Below, piece after piece: positions 18,202 to 27,912 of a stretch of 64,000 nucleotides of DNA. Position 1 is the stretch's first letter. The number at the start of each line of letters is the position of its first letter. The position numbers and the translations under genes are program-made. This DNA is from Curvibacter delicatus NBRC 14919 (GTDB lineage Bacteria > Pseudomonadota > Gammaproteobacteria > Burkholderiales > Burkholderiaceae_C), in assembly GCF_001592265.1 (NCBI RefSeq), contig NZ_BCWP01000015.1:22690-86689 (forward strand), in the 5' to 3' direction. The notes under the pieces were generated by a model. It had not been told where the DNA came from and did no database searches. It saw only the letters and a program-made list of their open reading frames with translations.

Positions 18202-19359
18202 ATGAACGCCGCCGACCTGCCCCGTGAAGTCACCAGCCTGCCGCCACTGTCCGGCGACGCCCTGCTGGCCGCCGTACGTGCGGTGGCACAGGGCCCGCTG
18301 CAGCAGCAGGTGGAAGCGATCGACCGCCAAGGCCACTACCCGGCTGCGGTGCTGCGCCAGCTCGCGGCCGTGGGCGCCATGAGCGCGCACCTGGACGCGC
18401 ACGCCGGCCCAGGCAGCTACGCACTGGCCATTCAGGCCATGGCCGAGGTGTCGCGTGTGTGCGGTGCCACCGGCTTCATGATGTGGTGCCAGGCAGTGTG
18501 CGGCCTGTACATGCAGCAGTCGGGCAACCCGGCGCTGATGGGTGAGGCGCTGATGGAACACGCCAGCGGCGTGGGCCTGGGCGGTACCGCGCTGTCCAAC
18601 CCGATGAAGAGCTACGCGCAGATCGAGGGCCTGCTGCTCAAGGCCACCCCGGTGGAAGGCGGCTACCGCATCAACGGCACGCTGCCCTGGGTGAGCAACC
18701 TGGGACCGGACCATTACTGCGGCGCCATTGCCGCGGTGGTGGACGAGGCACAACAGCCGTTGGACAAGGAAGTGATGTTCCTGCTGCGCTGCAACGCGCC
18801 CGGTGTGGAGCTGCGCGAATGCCCGAGCTTCTCGGCCATGGAAGGCACCGGCACCTACGCCCTGCGCGTGAAAGACCTGTTCATCGGCGCCGACGACCTG
18901 ATCGCCGACCCGGCCAAGCCGACCATTGCACGCATCCGCGCCGCCTTCGTCATGCTCCAGTGCGGCATGGCGGTGGGCATCACGCAGGGCGCCATAGACA
19001 GCATGTGGGCGGTCGAGCCGCAACTCGGCCACGTGAACCAGTTCCTGGAAGACCGGCCCGCCGAGCTGCAGGCTGAACTCGATGCCTTGACCGCGCGCGT
19101 GATGAAGATGGCCGAGACACCGTTCGACAGCAGCACCGAGTTTTTCATTGACGTGCTCGATGCGCGGGCGCATGGTGCCGAGCTGTGTCTGCGTGCCGCG
19201 CAGTCGGCCCTGATGCACCAGGGCGCGCGTGGTTACCTGATGAGTTCGGACGTGCAGCGCCGCGTGCGCGAGTCGCATTTCGTGGCCATCGTCACGCCGG
19301 CCATCAAACACCTGCGCAAGGAGATGGCGCGCCTGAGCGCCGAGGAGCTGCCGGCATGA
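18202..19359 (+). CDS. Acyl-CoA-dehydrogenase-superfamily flavoprotein, possible monooxygenase
   Basis: 385 residues. It follows the ACAD fold: N-terminal helices, a central FAD-binding strand region ([20 protein letters not shown]), and a C-terminal helical domain with [19 protein letters not shown]. Where true acyl-CoA dehydrogenases have the catalytic glutamate (usually YEGT), this protein reads [18 protein letters not shown], without an equivalent. This fits the flavin-dependent monooxygenase branch (DszC/SfnC-like) better than beta-oxidation, though the substrate is unknown. It lies 45 bases after osmC and overlaps the rubredoxin-reductase by ATGA, consistent with electron supply from that protein. 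Confidence 0.82.
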   Translation: MNAADLPREVTSLPPLSGDALLAAVRAVAQGPLQQQVEAIDRQGHYPAAVLRQLAAVGAMSAHLDAHAGPGSYALAIQAMAEVSRVCGATGFMMWCQAVCGLYMQQSGNPALMGEALMEHASGVGLGGTALSNPMKSYAQIEGLLLKATPVEGGYRINGTLPWVSNLGPDHYCGAIAAVVDEAQQPLDKEVMFLLRCNAPGVELRECPSFSAMEGTGTYALRVKDLFIGADDLIADPAKPTIARIRAAFVMLQCGMAVGITQGAIDSMWAVEPQLGHVNQFLEDRPAELQAELDALTARVMKMAETPFDSSTEFFIDVLDARAHGAELCLRAAQSALMHQGARGYLMSSDVQRRVRESHFVAIVTPAIKHLRKEMARLSAEELPA

Positions 19360-20693
19360 ACACACGCACCCCGATTGCCGAGGCGGTCCAAGGTACGAGT
19401 GCCGCACGGCAGCCCGAAGGCACGAAGGCCCCCTCGGGGGGCAGCGCAGCACACGCAGTGGCAAGCGTGGGGGCCACACTCGCTCCGTTTGAGCAGTACA
19501 TCTGCAACGCCTGCGGCTACATCTACAACGAAGCCGATGGCGACCCCGACAGCGGCCTGCCCGCCGGCACCCGCTTCGCCGACATCCCGGACGACTGGGC
19601 CTGCCCGCTGTGCGGTGTGACCAAGGCCGACTTTGCGCCCTACACGCCGCCAGACCTGGCCGCGTTGCAGGCGCAAGCCGCTTGCACCCCGGCGCTGGCC
19701 GCGCGCCAGACACCGGGCGTGGTGATCGTCGGCGCCGGCCGCGCCGGCTGGCAACTGGCCGAAACGCTGCGCGCCCTGGATGCGGCGCTGCCCATCACGC
19801 TGGTGACCGCCTGCGCCGGCGACGTGTACGATAAGCCGCTGCTGTCGGTGGCGGTGGCGCGCCAACTCGACGCGGACAAGCTGGTGCGCGAGACCGGTGC
19901 CGCCGCCGCGCAGCGCCTGAACGTGCGCCTGCTGGCGCACACCCATGCCATCCGCATCTGCGCCGATACGCAGCAGTTGCGCACCACACGCGGCACCTTG
20001 CCCTACCAGCACCTTGTGCTGGCGCACGGCGCGCAGCCGGCGCTGCCGCCCAGCCTGCCGGCCGCGCTGTGCTGGCGCGTCAATCATCTGGGCGCCTACC
20101 TGCAATTGCGTGCGGCACTCGGAGACACATCCAAGGACGTGCTGATCGTCGGCGCCGGCTTGGTGGGCAGCGAACTGGCCAACGATCTGGCGCTGGGCGG
20201 CCACCGCGTCACCCTGCTGGACACACAGCCCGAACCGTTGGCACGCTGGCACGACGCACAGGCCGGCGCACAGGTGCTGCAGGCTTGGCAGGATCTGCCG
20301 ATCCGTTTTGTTGGCGGCGTATGCGTGGCCCGTGTGGAGAAGATCCAGGGGCGCTACCGCGTGAGCACCGAGTGCGGCCAACGTTTTGCCGCCGACCAGG
20401 TGATTGCCGCTACCGGCCTGCAGACACCGAGCCGACTGGCCCAGGGCGCCGGGCTGGCATGGCAAAACGGCATTGCGGTGACGCCCGACACCTTGCGCAC
20501 CAGCGACCCGCACATCCACGCCCTGGGCGACTGCATCACGGTGAACGGGCAGGCCAGCCGTTACATCGAACCGATCGTGCGCCAGGCCCGCACCATTGCG
20601 GCCGACATCTGCGGCTGCACGCCGCAGCCCTACGAAAGCCGGCCAGCCATGGTGCGGGTGAAGACAACCTCGCTGCCCTTGACGCTGCATTGA
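19356..20693 (+). CDS. Rubredoxin fused to FAD-dependent NAD(P)H reductase
   Basis: 445 residues; ATG 19356 overlaps the previous stop. Residues about 48-95 are rubredoxin with both iron-binding pairs, [20 protein letters not shown] and [13 protein letters not shown]. After a linker comes a pyridine-nucleotide-disulfide-type reductase (about 120-425): [13 protein letters not shown], a second nucleotide-binding motif [12 protein letters not shown], and HALGDCITV near the end. It passes electrons from NAD(P)H to rubredoxin iron, probably for the neighbouring flavoprotein. The first 45 residues are unlike rubredoxin; their DNA (19411-19476) resembles a dispersed non-coding repeat of this genome. 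Without that piece the protein would start directly at rubredoxin. Confidence 0.9.
   Translation: MNTRTPIAEAVQGTSAARQPEGTKAPSGGSAAHAVASVGATLAPFEQYICNACGYIYNEADGDPDSGLPAGTRFADIPDDWACPLCGVTKADFAPYTPPDLAALQAQAACTPALAARQTPGVVIVGAGRAGWQLAETLRALDAALPITLVTACAGDVYDKPLLSVAVARQLDADKLVRETGAAAAQRLNVRLLAHTHAIRICADTQQLRTTRGTLPYQHLVLAHGAQPALPPSLPAALCWRVNHLGAYLQLRAALGDTSKDVLIVGAGLVGSELANDLALGGHRVTLLDTQPEPLARWHDAQAGAQVLQAWQDLPIRFVGGVCVARVEKIQGRYRVSTECGQRFAADQVIAATGLQTPSRLAQGAGLAWQNGIAVTPDTLRTSDPHIHALGDCITVNGQASRYIEPIVRQARTIAADICGCTPQPYESRPAMVRVKTTSLPLTLH
19411..19476 (+). repeat. Dispersed GGGGCAGCG...GCGTGGGG repeat within the rubredoxin-reductase gene
   Basis: GGCCCCCTCGGGGGGC forms a small inverted repeat, followed by AGCGCAGCACACGCAGTGG and AGCGTGGGGGCC. 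A related copy is in the gap before hemE (49786-49855). It encodes part of the extra N-terminal tail. Confidence 0.65.
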
Positions 20694-20697
20694 ACAC

Positions 20698-21369
20698 ATG
20701 ACGACATCCGCCACCCCTGCGTTCGATCTGTACGGTTTCTGGCGCACCTCGGCCACCTACCGCGTGCGCGTGGCGCTGGCGATGAAGGGGTTGCCGGTGC
20801 ACGAGCACATCGTCAACCTCGACGCCGGCGAGCAGCACAGCCCGGTCTACCGCGCGCTCAACCCCCTGGGCGGTATCCCGACGCTGGTGGAACCGGGCCA
20901 TGCGCCCATCACCCAGTCGCTGGCCATTCTGGAATTTCTGGAAGAGACCCAGCCCGAGCCGCCGCTGTTGCCTAGCGAGCGCCACGCGCGGGCGCGGGTG
21001 CGCTCGCTGGCAGGCATGCTGGCGGCGGACACGCATCCGCTGATCACACCGCGGGTGAGGAAATACCTCAATGCCTCCCATGGCCTTGACGATGCCGCCT
21101 GGCGTGCCTGGCAGACCCACTGGTTCGGCACCGGGTTGCGCGCCGTGGAACAGCGCCTGGCCAGTGAGGCCGAAACCGGCGTCTTCTGCCACGGCGACCA
21201 GCCCGGCATGGCCGACATCTGCCTGGCCAGCGTGCTGGCGGTGATGCAGGTGTTCCAGATCGAGGTGCGTGACATCCCGACCATCGAGCGCATCGTGGCG
21301 CGTTGCCAGACGCTGGCGCCCTTCGCCCGCGCCCACCCGCGCCGCCAGCCGGGTGCGCCGGCGGCCTGA
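20698..21369 (+). CDS. maiA: Zeta-class glutathione S-transferase, maleylacetoacetate isomerase-like
   Basis: 223 residues, 4 bases after the previous gene. DLYGFWRTSATYRVRVALAM is the zeta-class active-site region (usually SS/C-xxRVRIAL), followed by NPLGGIPTLVEPG and ITQSLAILEFLEE, the glutathione-binding cis-Pro and SNAIL-like motifs. Known zeta GSTs isomerise maleylacetoacetate using glutathione in tyrosine breakdown. Its position as last gene of the sigma-54 redox operon suggests a glutathione step in that pathway instead; a dioxygenase of tyrosine catabolism does occur in the window (62983) but is far away. Symbol given by similarity only. Confidence 0.75.
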   Translation: MTTSATPAFDLYGFWRTSATYRVRVALAMKGLPVHEHIVNLDAGEQHSPVYRALNPLGGIPTLVEPGHAPITQSLAILEFLEETQPEPPLLPSERHARARVRSLAGMLAADTHPLITPRVRKYLNASHGLDDAAWRAWQTHWFGTGLRAVEQRLASEAETGVFCHGDQPGMADICLASVLAVMQVFQIEVRDIPTIERIVARCQTLAPFARAHPRRQPGAPAA

Positions 21370-21389
21370 GCGGCCCCGGCTGCAAACGC

Positions 21390-22193
21390 TCAGACCAGCA
21401 GCTTGCGGATGCGGGCCGACACCAGGTCGATCGCGCTGACGGTGACGATGATGATCAGCATCACCGCGCTGGTTTCGGCGTACTGGAAGCCGCGGATGAT
21501 CTCCCACAGCACGACGCCGATGCCGCCGGCCCCGACCATGCCCACCACCGAGGCCGAACGCACGTTGGATTCGAAGCGGTAGAGCGTGAACGAAATCCAG
21601 AGCGGCATGACTTGCGGGATGACGCCGTAGATGATTTCGTGCAACGCGCTGGCGCCGGTGGCACGGATACCCTCCACCGGCTGCGGGTCGATGGACTCCA
21701 CGGCCTCCGAGAACAGCTTGGCCAGGATGCCGGCGGTGTGGATCCACAAGGCCAGCACACCGGCAAACGGCCCCAGGCCGACGGCGACGACAAACAGCAT
21801 GGCAAACACCATCTCGTTGATGGCACGGCAGGCGTCCATCAGGCGGCGCATGGGCTGGTAGACCCACCATGGCACGATGTTCGACGAGGCCAGCAGCCCC
21901 ATGGGCACAGCGGTGATGACCGCCAGCGCCGTGCCCCAGAGCGCGATCTGCAGCGTGACCACCATTTCCTTCACATACAGCGGCCACTGGCTGAAGTTGG
22001 GCGGGAAAAACTCGGCCGCGTAGGTGGCCATGTTGCCGCCATCGCGCCAGAGCTCGAGCGGGCGCATGTCGGCGCCGCGCCACGAGGCCGCGAGCAGGAC
22101 CAGCAGCAGGCCCCAGACGAGGTAGGCACCCAGGCTGCGCTTGAGCGCCGGCGGTGCCGGTGCCAGGGCCGGCAAGGGAGCGGCGGTACTCAT
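21390..22193 (-). CDS. phnE: Phosphonate ABC transporter permease PhnE
   Basis: 267 residues with about six membrane segments and the inner-membrane permease signature [20 protein letters not shown] (EAA loop). The N-terminal part through [20 protein letters not shown] is typical of PhnE. It forms the channel for phosphonates with PhnC and PhnD, and its start overlaps the phnD stop (ATGA at 22190-22193). It is the last gene of phnCDE and is convergent with the GST gene 20 bases away. Confidence 0.94.
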   Translation of the reverse strand: MSTAAPLPALAPAPPALKRSLGAYLVWGLLLVLLAASWRGADMRPLELWRDGGNMATYAAEFFPPNFSQWPLYVKEMVVTLQIALWGTALAVITAVPMGLLASSNIVPWWVYQPMRRLMDACRAINEMVFAMLFVVAVGLGPFAGVLALWIHTAGILAKLFSEAVESIDPQPVEGIRATGASALHEIIYGVIPQVMPLWISFTLYRFESNVRSASVVGMVGAGGIGVVLWEIIRGFQYAETSAVMLIIIVTVSAIDLVSARIRKLLV

Positions 22194-23134
22194 TTCAGGG
22201 CGGCCAGCTTCTTGTCGATCTCGGCCAGGCGGCTCTTCTTGTCGGCGTCGCCCAGGGTGGCGTCGGCCTCGACCTTGTTGCGCTGGCCGAACAGGTCCAG
22301 CTGGCGGATCGGGGTCAGCTGGGCATTGCTCGACTCGCGGAACTGCGACCAGTTCATGCGGGCCATGATGTCCTTCTCGGCCGGATTGGTCTTGGCGTAG
22401 TTGAGGAAGAAGGCCTTGATCTTGGCCTTGGTGGCCTCCGGCAGGTCCTTGCGCATGACCAGCGGATCGGACGGGATGAGCGGCGAGGTCCAGATCACGC
22501 GCAGCTCCTTGGCCTTCTCCGGCAGGTTCTTCTCCAGCTTGGCCATGTTCTCGCTGTTGAAGGTGGCCACATCCACCTGCTTGTTGGCCACGGCCATGGC
22601 ATTGGTTTCATGGTTGGCCGAACGCACGACCTTGAAATGGGTCTTGGCGTCGATCTTGTTCTGCGCGAACACGTAATAACCCGGCACCAGGAAGCCGGAG
22701 GTGGAGTTGGGGTCGCCGTTGCCGAAGCTGTAGCTCTTGCCGTTCTTCAGCACGTCGTCGAGCGACTTGATCGGGCTGTCCTTGTGCACGATCATCTGCG
22801 AGTAGTAGCCCTCGGTGCCGTCAACGTTGACAACCTTGGCGAAGATTTCGCCGTTGGCGCGGTCCACCGCCTCCATGGCCGACTTGTTGCCGAACCAGCC
22901 CAGCTGCACCTTGTTGAAGCGCATGCCTTCGATGATGCCGGCGTAGTCCGGTGCGAAGAAGGCGTTGACCTTCAGGCCGGTCTGTTTGGCCATCTCGTCG
23001 AGCACGGGTTGCCAGGCGGTCTTGAGGTTCTGCGTCGAATCGGTGGAGATGATGCCGAAGTTGATGCTGTCCTGCGCCCAGGCGCAAGTCAGGGACAGGC
23101 CCAGCGCCAGGCCGGCCAGTGCTTTTTTGAACAT
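22190..23134 (-). CDS. phnD: Phosphonate ABC transporter substrate-binding protein PhnD
   Basis: 314 residues. A signal peptide ([20 protein letters not shown]) precedes [20 protein letters not shown], the usual PhnD start; later segments such as [20 protein letters not shown] and [19 protein letters not shown] fit the family. It binds phosphonates in the periplasm for PhnC-PhnE. It lies 39 bases after phnC. Confidence 0.95.
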   Translation of the reverse strand: MFKKALAGLALGLSLTCAWAQDSINFGIISTDSTQNLKTAWQPVLDEMAKQTGLKVNAFFAPDYAGIIEGMRFNKVQLGWFGNKSAMEAVDRANGEIFAKVVNVDGTEGYYSQMIVHKDSPIKSLDDVLKNGKSYSFGNGDPNSTSGFLVPGYYVFAQNKIDAKTHFKVVRSANHETNAMAVANKQVDVATFNSENMAKLEKNLPEKAKELRVIWTSPLIPSDPLVMRKDLPEATKAKIKAFFLNYAKTNPAEKDIMARMNWSQFRESSNAQLTPIRQLDLFGQRNKVEADATLGDADKKSRLAEIDKKLAALK

Positions 23135-23173
23135 GGAAAGAACTCCCGTAGAGGTTGAAGGAGGGGTGGAGGA

Positions 23174-24037
23174 TCAGGCGACTTGCGCCACCGGGACTTG
23201 CCAGCCGGAGGCCGGCGCATGGGACACAGGCAGGGGGGATACCTGCGGTGCGGAGGGCTCTGCCAACAGCTCGTCGGCGTGCATGCCGTAAAGCTCGCGC
23301 AACAGCCGCGGTGTAAGCGCGGCGGACGGGCCGTCATAGACCACCTGCCCCTGGTGCAGCGCCACCACACGCGGGCAGTACTTCATGGCCATCTCCACCT
23401 GGTGCAGCGAAACGATGACGGTGCAGCCGTCTTCACGGTTGATGCGGGCCAGCGTCTCCATCACCTTGCGTGAGGACTCGGGGTCGAGCGAGGCGATCGG
23501 CTCGTCGGCCAGCACCACCCGGGCGCCCTGCACCAGCGTGCGGGCGATGGCGGCACGCTGCTGCTGGCCGCCGGACAGGGTGGAGGCCCGCTGGGCATGG
23601 CACTCGGCAATGCCCACGCGGGCCAGGGCGTCCAGCGCCACGCTGCGTTCGTGGGCGTTGAACCAGCGCAGCCAGCTGCGCCAGCCGGGCGTGCGGTGCA
23701 GCAGGCCGACCAGCACGTTCATCAGCACCGGCAGACGGTCCACCAGGTTGAACTGCTGGAACACGAAGCCGATCTGGGAACGCACCCTGCGGATGTTGCG
23801 ATGGATGCGGCCGCCCTGCTGCACGCAGCAGCCGTGGATTTCGATCAGGGAGTCGCTGGCGCCGTCGGCTGCCACCAAGCCGGCCACATGGCGCAGCAGG
23901 GTGGACTTGCCGGAACCGGAAGCGCCGATGAGCGCCACCATCTCGCCCTGCTGCACGCTCAGGTTGATGTCACGCAGGGCATGCTTGCCGTTGGCGAAAT
24001 GCTTGTTGAGTTGTCGGATATGCAATGCAGTGTTCAT
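23174..24037 (-). CDS. phnC: Phosphonate ABC transporter ATPase PhnC
   Basis: 287 residues from ATG 24037 (a TTG at 24049 is in frame but less likely). Walker [12 protein letters not shown], signature LSGGQQQR, Walker [17 protein letters not shown] and the His switch VSLHQVEMA are all intact. It powers the PhnDE transporter. First gene of phnCDE; a PhnF-like operator core lies 16 bases upstream of the start, so this uptake unit appears separately regulated from phnG onward. Confidence 0.95.
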   Translation of the reverse strand: MNTALHIRQLNKHFANGKHALRDINLSVQQGEMVALIGASGSGKSTLLRHVAGLVAADGASDSLIEIHGCCVQQGGRIHRNIRRVRSQIGFVFQQFNLVDRLPVLMNVLVGLLHRTPGWRSWLRWFNAHERSVALDALARVGIAECHAQRASTLSGGQQQRAAIARTLVQGARVVLADEPIASLDPESSRKVMETLARINREDGCTVIVSLHQVEMAMKYCPRVVALHQGQVVYDGPSAALTPRLLRELYGMHADELLAEPSAPQVSPLPVSHAPASGWQVPVAQVA

Positions 24038-24052
24038 GGTTGTCCTCAAGTC

Positions 24053-24060
24053 GTCTAGAC
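24053..24060. promoter_or_regulatory. Candidate PhnF operator before phnC
   Basis: GTCTAGAC is a perfect 8-bp palindrome matching the GT-N-TA-N-AC core of GntR/HutC-family operators, and similar to the copy before phnG (GTATAGAC at 31031-31038). It lies just upstream of the phnC start. Confidence 0.55.
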
Positions 24061-24137
24061 ATCCTGCTCAGTGTGAAAGCGTGTTGTGACAGCGGTTTGA
24101 CAGCCCGGCGGCATTTGCGTGTCAGCGTAGGCCGGGG

Positions 24138-24815
24138 TCAGCAGCCGTCCCGTGCGCCGTACAGCGCCAGGAAGTGCCGCACATCGCCCATGGCCGGCAG
24201 GCGTTCAACCAGCGTGGCGTGGTCCCAGTCCCACCAGGCGGTGGCCTCGATGGCGCAGGCGATGGCAGGCGCAAAGCGCATGCGCAGCAGACGCGCCGGC
24301 GCCCCGGCCACGATGGCGTAGGCTGGCACATCCTTGGTCACCACTGAATTGCTGCCCACCACCGCACCGTTGCCGATGCGCACGCCGGGCATGATCACCA
24401 CGCCATGGCCGATCCAGGTGTCATGGCCGATGTGCACGCGCTGGCGGCGACGCCAGGCGAAGAACTCGGCATCGTCCTGCGCATGCGCGCCGTAGCGCTG
24501 GCGACGGTAGGTGATGTGGTGCAGCGTGACGCGCTCCATCGGATGGAAGCCGGGGTTGATGCGCACCATGGCAGCGATGTTGGAGAACTTGCCGATGTCC
24601 GTCGAGATCAGCTCGCAGCCGCGGCTCAGGTAGCTGTAGTCGTCGAGCAGGCTGTCAGTCATGTGCACGCCCTGCCCGACCTCGGTATAGCGGCCGAAGC
24701 GGCAGTCGGCAATCACGGCATCGGGCGCGATCGCCGGCTCGCGGCCCAGTTCGACATCGGGCGGCAGGTTGCGGGCGGCGATATGGGTGTAGTGCATCGC
24801 GTGTCCCTGCGTCAC
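24138..24815 (-). CDS. Hexapeptide-repeat acetyltransferase of the phosphonate cluster
   Basis: 225 residues counting from GTG 24815, which overlaps the phnM stop (GTGA); ATG 24797 is the alternative. Left-handed beta-helix repeats are visible, for example HIGHDTWIGHGVVIMPGVRI and GNGAVVGSNSVVTKDVPAYA, with the CatB/xenobiotic acetyltransferase signature. Members found in phn operons form a defined subfamily (TIGR03308-like) whose substrate is not settled. It is translationally coupled to phnM and ends the long phnG operon; a 100-base gap with an operator separates it from phnC. Confidence 0.85.
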   Translation of the reverse strand: MTQGHAMHYTHIAARNLPPDVELGREPAIAPDAVIADCRFGRYTEVGQGVHMTDSLLDDYSYLSRGCELISTDIGKFSNIAAMVRINPGFHPMERVTLHHITYRRQRYGAHAQDDAEFFAWRRRQRVHIGHDTWIGHGVVIMPGVRIGNGAVVGSNSVVTKDVPAYAIVAGAPARLLRMRFAPAIACAIEATAWWDWDHATLVERLPAMGDVRHFLALYGARDGC

Positions 24816-25969
24816 AGCACACGGCGGCCTTCGCGCCAGACCGCGCGCACCACCGCCTGGCGGGCACCGCCCGGCATCTCGGCCAGGCGCACCTGCACCA
24901 GGTCGGCCCGCTGGCCGGCAACCAGTTCACCGCGGTCGTGCAGGCCGGTGGCGCGCGCCGGGTTGCGCGTCACCGTGGCCACGGCCTGCGGCAGTGTCAT
25001 CAGGCCGTCGTCCACCAGGCGCATGACGCTGCTGAGCAGGCTGCCCGGCACGTAGTCGGAAGAAAGAATGTCGAGCAGGCCGTGGCGTGCCAGCTCGGCC
25101 GCTGCCACGTTGCCGGAGTGCGAGCCGCCGCGCACGACGTTGGGGCCGCCCATGACAGTCAGCAGGCCCAGTTCGTGCGCGGTGCGTGCCGCGGCCACCG
25201 TGGTGGGGAACTCCGACATGCTGGCGCCTTCGGCATGGGCCTGCTGCACGTGGGTCGGCGTGGTGTCGTCGTGACTGGCCAGCGCGATGCCGTGCGTGCG
25301 GCAGTAGTCCACGAAGTAGGCGCGGTGCGGCTCGGCGTACTGTGCCTGCAGCTCCGCAGCGTGGGCCACCTGGCGCTCGAACTTCTCGGCACTCCAGCCC
25401 TTCTTGCCGGTGTAGTAGATGCGCGCCTGCTCGATGTCTTCCCACTGGCGCTGGCCCGGGGTGTGGTCCATCAGCGAGATCAGCGACAGGCGCGGATGGT
25501 CGTGGAAGGGCTGGAACAGATCGATGGTGTTGGGCGCCGGCAGCTCGCAGCGAACATGCAGGTGGTGGTCGGCACGCAGCAGGTCCTGCGCTGTGCAGCT
25601 GTCCAGCGTGGCCAGCACGCCGTTCCAGGCGCTGCCGCGCAGGCTCTCGGGATCGGCCTCGCCGACACCCAGCGCGTCGAACACGGTGGTGATGCCGGCG
25701 GCCGCGATCTCGGCGTCGTGCGCCAGCAGCGCCGGCAGCTCGGCCCAGTGCACCTTGGGCCGCGGCATCAGGTGGCGCTCGAAATTGTCGGTGTGCATTT
25801 CCACCAGACCGGGCAGCAGGTAGTCGCCCTCGAGGTCGATGGCCTGCGGCGCGGCGCTGCTGCCGCTGTCGATGGCGGCGATGCGGCCCTCGGTGGCGGC
25901 CAGTGTGCCGAGCAGTACCTCGTCGGGCAGCACGAGGCGGGCATTCTTGAAGACGGTGGCGGTGTTCAT
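24812..25969 (-). CDS. phnM: Alpha-D-ribose 1-methylphosphonate 5-triphosphate diphosphatase PhnM
   Basis: 385 residues of the amidohydrolase fold. Metal-site motifs include PGLVEMHTDNFERHLMPRP, GIALASHDDTTP and GGPNVVRGGSHSGNV. PhnM removes pyrophosphate from the triphosphate formed by PhnGHI(L), giving the substrate of the C-P lyase PhnJ. It overlaps phnL by ATGA at 25966-25969 and the next gene by GTGA. Confidence 0.95.
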   Translation of the reverse strand: MNTATVFKNARLVLPDEVLLGTLAATEGRIAAIDSGSSAAPQAIDLEGDYLLPGLVEMHTDNFERHLMPRPKVHWAELPALLAHDAEIAAAGITTVFDALGVGEADPESLRGSAWNGVLATLDSCTAQDLLRADHHLHVRCELPAPNTIDLFQPFHDHPRLSLISLMDHTPGQRQWEDIEQARIYYTGKKGWSAEKFERQVAHAAELQAQYAEPHRAYFVDYCRTHGIALASHDDTTPTHVQQAHAEGASMSEFPTTVAAARTAHELGLLTVMGGPNVVRGGSHSGNVAAAELARHGLLDILSSDYVPGSLLSSVMRLVDDGLMTLPQAVATVTRNPARATGLHDRGELVAGQRADLVQVRLAEMPGGARQAVVRAVWREGRRVL

Positions 25970-26682
25970 GCGCTTCTCCGGAAGTCGGCAACGTTGACGC
26001 GGCGGGTAGCGACCTCGGCCCCGACGGCGGTGTCATGGAAGATGCCCACCAGGGCGGCGCCGCGCGCCACCGCTTCGTGGATGAGTTCGATCACGGTGCG
26101 CGTGTTGGCGGCATCGAGCGAGGCGGTGGGCTCGTCGAGCAGCAGCAGCGGCCGCGGTTTGATCATGTTGCGCGCGATGTTGATGCGCTGCTGCTCGCCG
26201 CCGGAGAAAGTGGCCGGCGGCAGGTGCCACAGGCGCTCGGGGATGCGCAGCCGCGTCAACCACTGGCGGGCCTGCTCGCGCGCGGCCTCCAGCGCGACCG
26301 CGTCGCCCGCGGCGTCCTCGGCCAGCGGCTCGGCGACCACATCGAGCGCCGAGACGCGCGGTATCACGCGCAGGAACTGGCTGACGTAGCCAATGGTGTG
26401 GCGGCGCAGCTCCACCAGCATGCGCGGTGTGGCCTCGGTGATCTCCACCGCCGCGCCGCCGGGCGGCTGCAGCGTGATGCGGCCGGCACTGGCGCGGTAG
26501 TTGGCGTAGATGAGCTTGAGCAGGGTGCTCTTGCCCATGCCGGAGGGGCCGTCGAGCACGATGCACTCGCCGGGATGGACGCTGAGGTCGACCTGGTCGA
26601 GCACCGGCAATTCGGCGCCGTGCTGGTGGTGCAGGGTGAAGCGCTTGGCCACCCCTTTCATCTGGAGCAGGGGTGCGGTCAT
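25966..26682 (-). CDS. phnL: Phosphonate C-P lyase system ATPase-like protein PhnL
   Basis: 238 residues, ABC-ATPase fold. Walker A GPSGMGKSTLLK, signature FSGGEQQRINIAR and Walker B LLLDEPTASLDAANT are intact. PhnL is needed, with PhnG, H and I, for attaching the phosphonate to ribose triphosphate. The start overlaps the phnK stop (ATGA at 26679-26682). Confidence 0.95.
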   Translation of the reverse strand: MTAPLLQMKGVAKRFTLHHQHGAELPVLDQVDLSVHPGECIVLDGPSGMGKSTLLKLIYANYRASAGRITLQPPGGAAVEITEATPRMLVELRRHTIGYVSQFLRVIPRVSALDVVAEPLAEDAAGDAVALEAAREQARQWLTRLRIPERLWHLPPATFSGGEQQRINIARNMIKPRPLLLLDEPTASLDAANTRTVIELIHEAVARGAALVGIFHDTAVGAEVATRRVNVADFRRSA

Positions 26683-27461
26683 GGTTGAAGTACCGAAGAG
26701 ACGAGAAGCTGGGTGTAGGGGTGCTGCGGGTCATCGAGCACCTGGTCGGTGAGGCCCGACTCGACCACGCGGCCGCGCTGCATGACCATCATGCGGTGCG
26801 CCAGCAGGCGCGCCACCGCGAGGTCGTGCGTGACGATGATGACGGCCAGCTGCATCTGGCGCGTGAGCTGGCGCAGCAGGTCGAGCAGGCGGGCCTGCAC
26901 CGAGACGTCCAGCCCCGAGGTCGGCTCGTCCATGAACACCAGGCGTGGCTGCGTGACCAGGTTGCGTGCGATCTGCAGGCGCTGGCGCATGCCGCCGGAG
27001 AAGGCGCGCGGCGCCTCGTCGATGCGCGCCGGGTCGATCTCCACGCGTTGCAGCCAGTCCTGCGCGGTGGTGCGCAGGCGGCCGTAATGGCGCTCGCCCA
27101 GGCCCATCAGGCGTTCGCCGACGTTGGCGCCGGCCGAGACGTCCATGCGCAGGCCGTCGGCCGCGTTCTGGTGCACGAAGCCCCAGTCGGTGCGGGCCAG
27201 CAGGCGGCGCTCGGCCTCGCTCATGGCGTAGACCTCCTGCAGGGTACCGGTGCGGTTCTGGAACTGCACGCTGCCGGCGTCGGGCAGGCTGCGCGCAGCC
27301 ACGGCATTGAGCAGGGTGGACTTGCCCGAGCCGGACTCGCCCACCACGGCCAGCACCTCGCCAGGCCAGAGATCAAAGGAGGCGTCGTGCAGCGCCACGC
27401 GCTCGCCATAGCTTTTTTGGATGCCGCGGACCTGCAGGAGCGGTGTAGTGGTTGTTGTCAT
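26679..27461 (-). CDS. phnK: Phosphonate C-P lyase system ATPase-like protein PhnK
   Basis: 260 residues from ATG 27461, one base after the upstream gene's stop; a longer frame to 27479 lies inside that gene and is not preferred. Walker [13 protein letters not shown], signature [14 protein letters not shown] and Walker [13 protein letters not shown] are intact. PhnK docks onto the PhnGHIJ core complex. The subfamily is recognised by the C-terminal [20 protein letters not shown]. Confidence 0.95.
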   Translation of the reverse strand: MTTTTTPLLQVRGIQKSYGERVALHDASFDLWPGEVLAVVGESGSGKSTLLNAVAARSLPDAGSVQFQNRTGTLQEVYAMSEAERRLLARTDWGFVHQNAADGLRMDVSAGANVGERLMGLGERHYGRLRTTAQDWLQRVEIDPARIDEAPRAFSGGMRQRLQIARNLVTQPRLVFMDEPTSGLDVSVQARLLDLLRQLTRQMQLAVIIVTHDLAVARLLAHRMMVMQRGRVVESGLTDQVLDDPQHPYTQLLVSSVLQP

Positions 27462-27462
27462 G

Positions 27463-27912
27463 TCAAGGCTCAATGACAAAGCTCAAGCCGTGTTGGGCAA
27501 AGCCGAGCGATTCATAGAAGGCATGCGCCGCATGGCGCTTGCGGTTGGAGGAGAGGGCCAGCTTGTAGCAACAGGCCTGGCGCGCCTGCTCGACGGCGTG
27601 GGCCATCATGCGGCGACCAATGCCCTGGCCCTGACAGTCGGGTAACACCACCACGTCTTCGGCAATCGCCGAGGGCGTGCCGCGGTGCGCGAGGTTGTGC
27701 ATCACCAGCAAGGCATAACTGCCGACGACGCGGCCGGACGACTCGTCACAGGCCACAAACAGGCGGTAGTTGGGGTAGCGGACGAACTCGGCGAAGAGAC
27801 CTTGCGCCTCTTCTTCGCTCAGCACGCGCCCGTCGTCCATGCCCGGCTGGGCGTACAGAGCCAGCACGGCGGGGATGTCGGTCGCCTGGGCCTGGCGCAT
27901 GACGATGTTCAT
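27463..27912 (-). CDS. GNAT acetyltransferase inside the phn operon (PhnO-like role)
   Basis: 149 residues. The acetyl-CoA binding motif is DVVVLPDCQGQGIGRRMMAH (Q/RxxGxG/A), followed by AAHAFYESLGF, a typical GNAT end. It sits between phnJ and phnK, overlapping phnJ by ATGA (27909-27912) and ending one base before phnK. The common role of such genes is acetylation of aminoalkylphosphonates (PhnO), but PhnO is usually at the end of the operon and sequence alone does not prove it. Inserted between two core genes, it must be made in step with the lyase complex. Confidence 0.85.
   Translation of the reverse strand: MNIVMRQAQATDIPAVLALYAQPGMDDGRVLSEEEAQGLFAEFVRYPNYRLFVACDESSGRVVGSYALLVMHNLAHRGTPSAIAEDVVVLPDCQGQGIGRRMMAHAVEQARQACCYKLALSSNRKRHAAHAFYESLGFAQHGLSFVIEP

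Noticed and set aside
17572..19713. A 713-codon minus-strand open frame opposite osmC, the ACAD-like gene and rubredoxin
   Set aside because: It covers several clear genes in the other direction and encodes no known motif.
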